A stretch of DNA of 63,102 nt, taken from NCBI GenBank assembly GCA_037447655.1, contig JBBHKE010003102.1:1-63102 (forward strand), in the 5' to 3' direction. This DNA is from Zygnema cylindricum (Eukaryota > Streptophyta > Zygnematophyceae > Zygnematales > Zygnemataceae). Both the position numbers and the translations under genes were made by a program. Of the stretch, positions 46,529 through 57,300 are shown one piece after another (position 1 is the stretch's first letter; each line of letters begins with the position of its first letter). Under the pieces are notes generated by a model, which worked only from the letters and a program-made list of their open reading frames with translations, did no database searches and was not told the DNA's origin.

Positions 46529-47485
46529 ACACCGTGTATCGCTATTAGTGTTAATCATAGTTGTCCCGTGCGCATAATACCCACGAAACGAACGCGCGAA
46601 TACTAGGCACGATACATATTTAACGATGAAAAAAATGTTATAAAATGCGTACCTGACTATGTACCCGTACTTTTTCGTACATTTGCGTACTGTCTTCGTA
46701 CATTTTAGACTTTTAGGGTTATTAAGGGGGGTTTGAGAAATTCTAGGGTATATTCTCGTGCATTCTCATATATTTCCGTTAAACAACCAACTTTTATTCG
46801 TACGTATATGTACAGTGTCCGTATATTTTTGTACTTTTGACGATTATTATTTTGATATTTTTAAGGTACATTTTCGTACGTTTCCGTATATTTCAATTAT
46901 ACGGACTTACATCTTTCGTACGTCTACGTACAACGTCTGTATATTTATGTACTTTTAGGGTTATTATAGGGGGAATTTTAGGGTGTTTAGGGTACTTTCC
47001 GTGCATTTCGTACATTCCGGTAAATTACAGTTCAACTGCCTTACATTATCCGTACTCTTCAGTTTTTTATGGTGAACCTTTCGTACAATGCCTTATTTTT
47101 TCGTACGTTTATCGTACCTTTTTGGGTTTTTAAGGATTTATTAGGGTTATGGGGACGGTTTCCGTACGTTTTCGTACACCGTACAGCGAAAACTAAACGA
47201 ATTTTACGAAAAATATAAAAGTCGCGAATACTAAGTAGTTTTCGGGAAAAAGTCCAAATCCGTACGAATAGGACAACTAGGGTGTTAATGTTTTTTTCGC
47301 CACTTAAATCATCTTTTCTACGTACATACATACCTGTCCGAATTTCATTTTGAGGTCGCCAATCGGAAGCTGAGAATCTTAAATTTCAATCGCAACCGTC
47401 AGATCCACAATCGGACATGTGTGTACGGAGAAAAAAGGTTTTAAGAGAAGAAAAAAACATTATCCCTAAAAGCGATACAAGGTGT
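46529..47485. mobile_element. ACACCG-family element containing a fold-back unit
   Basis: Left end ACACCGTGTATCGCTATTAGTG and right end AAAGCGATACAAGGTGT are inverted. The interior is dense in CGTAC motifs (46660-47180). The last about 205 bp (47279-47485) are the same fold-back unit found at 5842 and 10159. Confidence 0.6.
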
Positions 47486-48036
47486 ACACCGTGAATCGTT
47501 ATTAGACTATAGAAATTATTAGTATAATAAATTAGTGTCATTGATTCTAATTTGTGTATCAATACCATTGTGAAAAAAATGTTTAATTGTAATTTCTCTA
47601 TAACGCTGATTTAGGTATACAGAATCCGCCGTCATTACATATACGTTAAAATAGGTAAAAGTACAAAATCTGACAATCCGTACCACGTTGCGTCCTTTCA
47701 GGGTAATTAATCCATAATTCTAATTTGGTTTGCGAACGCGTTTGTCGCAAACTCGACTCCACGTTTATTCTAAGCGCAGTTCTGTATGCAACCGACATAA
47801 GTTACCTACAATTTCCGTACGATTTTCGGTAATCAAGTGCAGTTTTGTACCAACAAACACATTCCGTAGACCACACTATTCATAAAATGAGTACGGAAAT
47901 TCCATTGACGCTAATTCACAAGAACCGTAATTAACGTCACGGATAAAATAGAATCAGTCACTGTATTTCGGGTATCAATGTCAAAATTTTGGGGCGCCGA
48001 TATAGAGTACATAAGTCTAATAACGATTCACGGTGT
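47486..48036. mobile_element. ACACCG-family element
   Basis: Begins ACACCGTGAATCGTTATTAG and ends CTAATAACGATTCACGGTGT, a perfect 20-bp inverted repeat. It abuts the previous element without spacer. The 551-bp interior is non-coding. Confidence 0.75.
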
Positions 48037-48194
48037 AGTTCCGTACATCAACATTACCGTATCGCCGATATTATGTAAAATTTGAGTGGCACCCATATTT
48101 TTGAAAATTTGAGTCTCATGCCGCCGATTGTACAAAGCTGACAAGCCGGCGAAACCTTTTCTCATGCCATAGGAATTCCTGTAACAGGCATCTA

Positions 48195-48428
48195 TTAAGT
48201 TTCTACACTACTACAACGTCAACTGAAAAATGTTCTCGAACTGATGCCAATTCCTACGGGGGAGAATTTTTCTGGAATTAGTACTCTTGTGAAATGTCAA
48301 ATTCCTATACGAGGAAATACAGCCGAAATGATACCTGTAACTGACATTGCAGATGCTTGTAGAGCTAAATATTGCCGAATTGAACAATTTTTTGCCAGTC
48401 CATTCTTTCACAATCATAGTAACAGATA
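48195..48428 (+). other. orphan open frame, possible gene fragment
   Basis: Open from about 48204 to TAA at 48428 with a non-repetitive, protein-like composition (LLQRQLKNVLEL, then IPVTDIADACRAKYCRIEQF). I do not recognise the family. It has no start of its own frame upstream of ATG 48244 and is followed by a short-repeat array. Could be an exon or a transposon gene fragment. Confidence 0.3.
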
Positions 48429-48660
48429 AAAGATAACAAATAACAAGTAAAAGGTAACAGAGAACAGATACCAGGTAGCAGGTGACATATAAGAGATAAC
48501 AGGCAGCAGAGCAGATAACAGGCAGCAAATAACAGACTACAGACTACAGACAACAGATAACAGATAACAGAAAACAGAAAACAGAAAACAAAGAACATAC
48601 AAAAGGTAATAGGTGGCAGTGATAGGTAGCAGGTAGCAGATAATGGAAATACAGGACATA
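48420..48660 (+). repeat. degenerate AGATAACAG repeat
   Basis: Imperfect 7-9 bp units of the AACAGATAACAG type over about 240 bp. Confidence 0.9.
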
Positions 48661-49204
48661 TAGACACGGCTTAACAAACATACTATCGCCTCCAACTTTT
48701 TGAGTTTTAAAAGTTTCACTAAACTTGAAGCTTAGTTTTTTTCCCCTGAAACTTAGGGTTTGTCTTGCTTAGAATAAAAAAGAAGCAGATAACCTTGATC
48801 TTATCACTTGAATGGTTTCATTTTTAATTACCTTCCGATAGAAATAAATAAATAAAAAGAATGACTCCTGTCAATTCATCGTGTTTATTATTACATTCGA
48901 TTAACCAATTTATCGAGCCTAGGCAATCTTTTTCATTCGTTTGCAAAAATATACACTGCAATTCATGCGCATATATTTTCAATTTCAGGTGTTGATTGAT
49001 TGCGTAAATTTAAATTAATGATTTAGGTAGTCAATCACTCCCTCACTCAATCCAGCCAAGCAAAACGCCAAAAGTTCACTTAGCCATTTTTTTGGAGCAA
49101 TAAAATCTTGTTTTTTAACTAGTGACTTAAAGGGTATCAGTAACCTTTTAACCTACTGTCAACTTCATTAAATTGTTACTTTCCAATAAAAAAGGGCTCA
49201 TAAC
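48661..49204. other. no gene seen; presumed upstream region of the next gene
   Basis: AT-rich, with no recognisable element. Immediately precedes the start codon of the 16-exon gene, so a promoter or 5' UTR may be here. Confidence 0.35.
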
Positions 49205-52200
49205 ATGGCTCCAATGGAGAAATCAAATCCAAAGTTATTCAACAGCAGCAAGAATGACAATAATCCAAAAGATACAAAAAAGGATACAAGGGATAATGCC
49301 ATCCAACAGGGCAAAATTTCTGCCTCAGTTCTTGCTTTGGTGGATGATGTCGAACATAAACGACATAAAAGGAATCCATTTGACATGAAATACATGTCTG
49401 CTGCATTATCCCCTTTCACAGTAAGTAAAAAAAAATCACCATTTTTTTTTCTTTTTATTCTCTTTTTTTTTTCGTTCTCGCTGCTTTCTATTTATTATTA
49501 ATATTTTTTTTTTCGTCAAATCATTATCTATTACGCTTCACATTACATATACAGTGCTACAAATACTGGCCTTCCATTCCAGGATATGGTGGTTTAATGT
49601 CTAACCTCTATTTTTTAGGGGTAGCTGAAAAAACAAATAGTTTAGATTACATTTGCAATGCTAGAAAGTTACTGGCCTTCTGTTCGGGCATATGGTGATT
49701 TAATGTCTAACCTCTATTTTGCACTGTGTGACTTTTCTCACTTTTATTTTGCCTTTTTAGTCATTCCATGTACTGAGATGGTTTACCATCGTGCTTTTTT
49801 AATACTCTTTACTAGGTTTAAGCACAAAAAGCCTTTTTTTATTTGCATGTTCTGACCAGGAAGGTGCAGACAAGCAACCAGAATCTGCAACTAAGGAAGA
49901 TGTTGATGCAGCCTCAACTAACGTTCACATACGAGTGGAGGTTCGCCACAGGCCATTTCTCTTATGCTATTTTACGGTTGAACCATCTTTATGTGTTATA
50001 CATACATATAACATACATACAGATGCTTGCACTTATGTGCTATTTCAATAACGAAGCAAGGATCTTGATTTCTCTTTTAGGAAGATGTCAACATAGATAC
50101 GGTGTTGGATCATTTCTAAGTGCCGCCAAATGTTGCAACTTAGTTCGGCATTTCAGAACCAACTGATATTTTTGCAAGAATACTGACTGTCTTTTCAAGG
50201 GACATTTTACGCGCAGTTAATCAGGTCCATGAAAGGTGTGTTTCGTTGAACTAAAAAATCACAAGTCGTTTTCCTTGCTCCTGTAAGTTCACTCGGACTG
50301 CATCATTGGATTTCGTTTCATAAGCCAATTGGCTTTCGTTGTAAGATATTCATAGTTTCTTATTTCCAGTCATGGGAATTTTCACCATTAAACTCACCTC
50401 ATTCCTCGTTTTGAAAGGCAATTTGTGGATCTTATTCAAAACAGAGAATTTAATCAAATCAACAGCGGATGCCATCAAACATCAGAAGGTTTTGCAAAAA
50501 AAACCCCAAAAGGAGGAACAAGAGCTTGCAAGAGAAACCGAAATAACATCCTTGGGTATGTTTTGCCTAAGTCGATGTTTTTACTTTCATTTTGCATTTT
50601 TATTCCCTTCATGTGCTCAGATGGTTTTAATGATAAAATATTGTTTATATAAATCGTTTCAATTGATTTGGGAAAAGCAGGCAGTTTGATAGTTCTGTTT
50701 GGTAAGGTGCTTTACAATGAAAATTTATTGAATTGTTGACACACAGTTTTACGGCAATGGTTGTCAGTAAGGGTTATTTTTTCAAGGAAATTTATTTGTT
50801 TGATGGAAACTGTTGACACAATCAGATTTACAGCAATGATTGTCAACAACAGAGAATGCAGGGGGAGATATTTTTATTCATAAGGAAGATTACGAAGCGG
50901 CAGTTTCTTTGAGAAGAGATGCTGAGATTCAAAGAGAAACTACTTCAACAATAAACGAATCTTCGCACTCCAAATATGGCAAGCTTCCCTTCAATCAACA
51001 GGGCAGATCAGAAAAACCTCGTCCAATGAAAATGGATTTAGAAGCTGTGGCTGACAAGCTTGTATGCTATCTAAACCTTAATAATCAACCTTAATGTCTG
51101 AGCCTTATTGTTATTGTTAATAACCAACTTTCTAAGGTCCGACACGTAATGCTTCCCTGAAGAAGATTTTGCGACAAAATTTTGGTTTGATCTTGTGACT
51201 GACAAGCTTGTATGTTATCCCCCCTCCTCCTCCTTGTTTCCCTTCTTCTCCTTCTCCGTCTTTCGCCTTTTTCTTCTTCTTTTATGCTATCCGGAACTTG
51301 ATAGTAAGCTTTATTAAAAAATGAGCCTGATGTTAAACCGGTACAGGGAAGGAATACAAAGGGAAAATGAAAGTGAAAAATGTCACACAAGATCAAACAA
51401 CAAAAATCCAAGAACAACAAAAAGGACAAGCTACAAACACGAGTAAAAACTAATAAGAAACCATAAAAAAAATAATAAAAATAAATAAAATCTACTCAAC
51501 AAATCCCTGACATAATTGAAAGGGGGCCCATTTTCTAAGATCCGACACATATGCATTTTCTAAACAAGATTTTGCAAAAAAAAATCGGATTGATCTTTCT
51601 TGTGAAACAATAGATGAATCCATGTTTCACATATTCAGCTCGGATACAACACTATTATAGCTTAAGTTGAAAGTACTGGATAAGAACCATTTTTGGGTCG
51701 AGTTACGTGCTGGTTTTTTTTGTCTTCTCTCTGTCATTCCCCCCCTTTTTTGAAGTGACATTCTGTTTTTCAATATTAAGTTCACGATCATGTGTGGAAT
51801 GACAGGCTTAATTTTCTGTATCTTATTATGGTCAGTACATAATGAGATAGCCATCAGTCATTATCTTCCCTCAACTACATTGTTTCTTGCGGTGAAATGC
51901 AGGCTGCTTTCATTTCTTCTCATCCAAACAACTTCCCTTCAAAGAGCGATTTGTCCTTTGATCTTGAAAAAGAAGTTTGTTCAACGCTGGATAGCATGAT
52001 TGAAAGGTAATTTAATAGTTATCCTTTGAGGTTAAACAAGTTATTCAGCGAATGCTTATTTTTTTTGGGTTCCCAACACAAATTGTAGTTGAGTGGTTTT
52101 AGTATTATTTTTTATTGCTGATAGTCTATTTTATTATGCAATGAAGAAGAACTGAATCTATGTTATCCTTGAGATTAAACAGATTACTCAGCATTTTTTT

Positions 52201-54317
52201 GGTTTCCGACTAAATTGTTGTTGTTTTCAGTTAGTTTTTTTAGCATCATTATGCTTATTTGAGTGTTTATTTTAATATGCAATGAAGATGAACTGAATCT
52301 ATGCCACCCTTCAATATTAAACAGGTTACTCATTGAATGCTTAATTCTTTTTTGGTTCCAAATTCTCTTGTAGTTGCATCAGTCAGTTTTAGCATTATTT
52401 ATGGTTACTAAAAATCTATTTATTTATGCAATGAAGAAGAACCGTTTCTATGTGGTAAATTTTCTGTTGCCTGTTTTTCGGATGTCTCCTGATGGGCCAA
52501 CAATTCCTACTCCGAAGGAAAAGAGTGACGAATCCATTTTCTTTGACTTTTTTTGACTCTTTTTGACTTGCTTTAATATGCAGTGAAGAACTGAATCTAT
52601 GGGGCTTAATTTCTGTTTCTTGTTTTTAGGATGTCCTCTAAAGGGTTAACGACTCCTACCTCAGAGGAAAAAAGTGACGAATCCGATTTTTTTGATTTGA
52701 GTAAATTCAAAGAGAGCATCTTGCCAGTTAACAAGGAACTCACACTAGATTGCGACGCATATGACATAGTGATGGAGGGCTCAAAGGACAGAAGTTATAA
52801 AGAAGATGTATATTTTCAACAAGATACTATTTCCATCTTTGACCCACAGAGTTTTCGAGCAATTGAAGAGCTCATTGGAGGCACAAACTGTCACATGGAA
52901 CCTCCAGAGGTACATTAGTGATATCAACACTAAATATGGAGCTATATTCATTACTTCTCATGCTTGTTCGTTCATCAATACTTCACAGAAAAATACTTTT
53001 TGAGATTTCTTTTGTCCAATTTCCTGATTTTGGCAAGGGTGTGGCTCTATGCAGGCCGAAAAAACCACCGCTCTGAATGAAAATTGCTATATTTCTGGTA
53101 CTTTTGGGGACAATGAAAAACAAAAAGAAATGGTACCCGAGATAAAGGACCAACTTATGAACAGGAAACCAGATGAAAGTTGCTCTATTTCTGGTGATTT
53201 CAAGGACTTTACTAAACAAAAAGAAACCGTACCTGGATATGTGGAATCAACAAGGTCTTGCCTTTCAAATGAGATAGGGGACCACCAAGTTATGAATAGG
53301 AAACCAGAATTTCCACAAGATCACAGTGAATCTGTAACTACAGTAAATGAACCCCTATTTGCGACAGAAAATCAAAACAAACTCCCAAATAACAGTAAGA
53401 AGACTATTGCCAGAGAGTCAGAATCGGAAACAATTTTGACAGATGAATATTTTGATAATGAATTGGAGCCTATTGAGGATTTCGGGGATCAAGTGTCAGA
53501 TAAGTCAAACCAGAAGAAAAATTCGGACCTTCCAGAAGAAATTATTGAGGAAGTTGACTCCGGCATGATTAATGACAAAAAAGGAAGTTGTAAAAATAAA
53601 CAGAAGTTGGGCGCTTTGAAAATCACACAAGCCAAGACAAAATCTGAAAAGGTAAGAAAAGCATAACTGAAAACATACATATTCAAATCTGAGAAGGTAA
53701 GAAGCATATGTACTTATTTAGAAAGGTATGAAAATTTAAAGAGGAAACATAAATATTCAAATTTGAAAAGATGAGAAGTTAAGAAACTTACATTTTTTTC
53801 CAAGATTTTTCTTTGCTGTGTTTTCCCTTTTTTCACTGAACCGATCTAGGAAGTTGAAATTTGAACACCAATGGTATGCACAAACGAAGTAAGCATTTAA
53901 ATAATAAGGTCTTCTACACTACTTCTGTCTTCTACACTCCTTGTACCCCTCCCCCCCCCCCCCCTTAAAAGCTAACCTGTTCCACGTACCCCACCTGTGA
54001 AAATTCCACACCTCTCTGTCCCCCCCCCTCAAAAGACGAACAATAAGCCCCACGTTTTTTCTCCGCCTTTTTAGAAAACCAACTTTTCCGTCTCCCCTCT
54101 CCACTTTTTCAACAATTCAATTTTTTACCTTCTTCTTCCTGAGTCTTCACCCCTTCCTCTCGCTTTCCTCTCCGTCTCCCCTACTTTTTCCACTTCCTCC
54201 CTTCCCTCTACTTTTTCTCACCTATTTTTTCCACTGCCTCCCTCTCCCCTACTTTTCCCACCTACGGTTCTCACTGCCTCTCCCTTCAATCACTCTCCCC
54301 TACTTTTCCCTCTGCGC

Positions 54318-54349
<32 letters not shown>

Positions 54350-57300
54350 CTTTTTTTTTAGGCAAACACAATTGTACCCCACAAAATTTGCTTAAATGAG
54401 GAGGATATTCACAAATTTCACCCGATGCGTCTGAGGCAAACCGACAGGCGAATTCTCAAGTATGTCCCAAACCTTGTATTAAAAAAATTACAATATTAAC
54501 AGAAATGTCTGACAGAGTATTTTACCTTTGAATACGGAGTATTTTATCTTTGAATGCTATGGAGTGGACGAAATAATCTCATCGTACAGGTTAACTTTAT
54601 AGATACAATTTGCCTTTCTACCTTTATCACTCATCTCACTTCATTTGTCTTGACAGAAATGTGTCTGACAGTGATAAACCTTTGAATGCTAGGATGTACT
54701 CAAAGTGTTCTCTCTATACATGTTTTCTTTATAGATACAGGCTATTTTTAAACCTTTTCTCTCATCTCACAATAAAGGATGGCCATGAAACGATTGCATC
54801 TTTTTAAGCACGTTAGCTGTTCTGGTATTTGTGGTGTCCGTTAACATCTTCTTATTCTTTGTAGATTTTAAAATTTCCTTCACAAGCTTATTGCTCAATT
54901 TTGATTTTTATTTCTTCCTGGTTGTAGGTTTGTGAGAGATGCAGAGCAATTGCTAAGGGCTCCACCCACCATTGCAAGCAATTCTGAGGAGAATTATTAC
55001 TTGCCCCCAAGCGTTATAGGACTTGGATTTATGCAAACAATCTTAGCATCTCGTAAGTTCATTTTTCCAAAGGACTAATTCTCCATCCTATGGACTGTCA
55101 AAGTTACAGCTTTTGACCCAAATGACCATCTTTAAGCTATAATAAAAAAAAATACTAATCCAAATCTCAAACTAAATGAGGATAGAACCAGCATTGGATC
55201 TTCCAACATTCTATAATTGAGATGGAGCACTGATGTAGAAAATGCCAAAAATGTTACATGGGCTGTTCAAACTCTATAATTGTGTTATTGAGAATTGCCG
55301 TAGAAAAGGCAGAAAATAGTACATGGCCTCGGTAAATTTTACCATTCTATAATGTGGACAGAGAGATTGTTTTTGGGATTTTTTTTTCCAAGGTTTTTTT
55401 CTACTGAATGGCAATTTATGTCTATTTGTCTTACAGCTGATTTCGACCTTCTTAAGCACCTACATCAACTACATGAAGACATTTTCAATGTAGGTATTTC
55501 TCAGGATCATACAATGTTTTGGCTTAAATTGTTTAGTTGATTTCAGCAACCATTTTAAGGTCTTCATTGAATCATTTCGTATTATTTTGTATCATTATTG
55601 TATCATAAATCTATCATTTTTCCATAATTTTTCTATAATTTTTCGATCATTTTTGTTCTCTTCCTTCTAGAAACCATTTTAGAGTATTCACAAAATCATT
55701 TTTTTACATTTTTTATCATTTTCTATCATTTCAGAAAACCATTTAAGAGTCACCAAATCATTTTCTATAATTCTTTTACCATTTTTTTATCAATTTTTCA
55801 TGGTTTTGCAGATCCCCGATGAATTTTTGATGGAATCCTTCGATGATATTGGAGAAGATTTCACAAATTTTAACTCGCTTCCACCAGAGACTAGTGAAGA
55901 GTCTCTGACACAGAACATTCAAGGTTTTACTTTTATACCTGTTGAAAGCATTTTCAACGTCCTCTCTCTTTTTTGGTTTTCCACAATATTCTCATTTGTC
56001 TTGAAAACATACAAACACAGCCCAAAGCAGAAAAAAGAAGGAAAGAAGGAAAGTTTGGAAAGGATTTTCAAGGAATTCATCATCCTGATCACTGAATCCC
56101 AAATTTCATACAAGCAAAGAACACAACCAAACATCAGTAAAGCAACAGAAGTATTGTAAGATGCAAATGGCTCCTTAAAGAACGAAGTTTTTGATTTTTT
56201 TTCTCAACGATTTTAATGTCCTGATGAATCAATGTTGGATAAGGAATTTTTGTTTGACACACCTGGTTGAATTTTGCAGGAATGGAAAAAGATTCTCCTA
56301 ATGCTGTGACCAGTCCATCCAATATAAGTCCTTGGAAAGAGTACGTTCCATATTCAAACACTCCCCCCATGTCTGATTTCATAGATACTGGTATAGGAAA
56401 TGACACAAACTCATGGAATTACGACCAAAGGTGCTCATCTCCTTCAATTATGACATATGAATCTCCTTTACATGAAGAGACATGGACACATGAAGTGGAT
56501 AAAGCGGAAGATGGTTGGTATTATTATGGTCCTGAAAGCCCACATAACATTTGTGTCAACGATGGGGGTGACTTTGTCGATAACGATACTCTCAATCAAG
56601 GCACAGATGCCTGGCAAGTTTTTGAAGAAAGTGGAGAGTTAAGCGAAGATGAACAGGACTTGGTTCAAACATCTAGGCAACTGTTAAGCAGTACTCAGAG
56701 AAGTGATTTTAACGGCTTTCAAGATTGTCAAAGGTCAACTTTTTCTGCTTCACAAAGTGGTTACATGTCCTCCAACGGTCCAATGGACTGGGATTCATAT
56801 GTATGGCAGAGTCAACTTCCTGCAGAATTTCAAACTCCTAGCAAAGACCTAGAAACAGGTTGTTCTCAATGGGTAAAATCTCTTAATCAAAGTAAAAACC
56901 ATGTTCGTAGCTTTGACCATCAAATGGGCAAAGACCTGGAAACGGGTTCTTCTCAATGGATCAAATCTCCAACTTACAATCAAAGTAATATCCATGTTGA
57001 TGACTTTAAACATCAAATACCAGGCGAATGTCAGGAACAGGAAGGTCATCCAATAATTGACAAAGAAACAGAACGTTCCCAAGCTCCATATACAGATGAA
57101 GAAATGGACCAAGAGGAGATAGAATTTTTCCAGCAACAAAGTTCACTTCTTATGAAAACTGATCATGGTCACTCTGATGTCCATAATATACCAGAAACCA
57201 GCAACATTAATTCTGATTGTAATTCTGAATTTGACCCAGTAAGTGATACCGAATCTGAACCAGTTAACAGTACTCCATTGTCCCATATTAATAACACAAT

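Noticed and set aside
48420-48660. CRISPR-like array
   Set aside because: The units are 7-9 bp, contiguous and degenerate, without spacers; the genome is eukaryotic.
50072-50470. Reading TAA/TAG as glutamine (variant nuclear code) because several stops fall in otherwise smooth frames
   Set aside because: The invertase uses only CAA/CAG at conserved glutamines, and the 942- and 1452-codon transposon frames contain no internal TAA or TAG. Splicing or decay explains the stops better.
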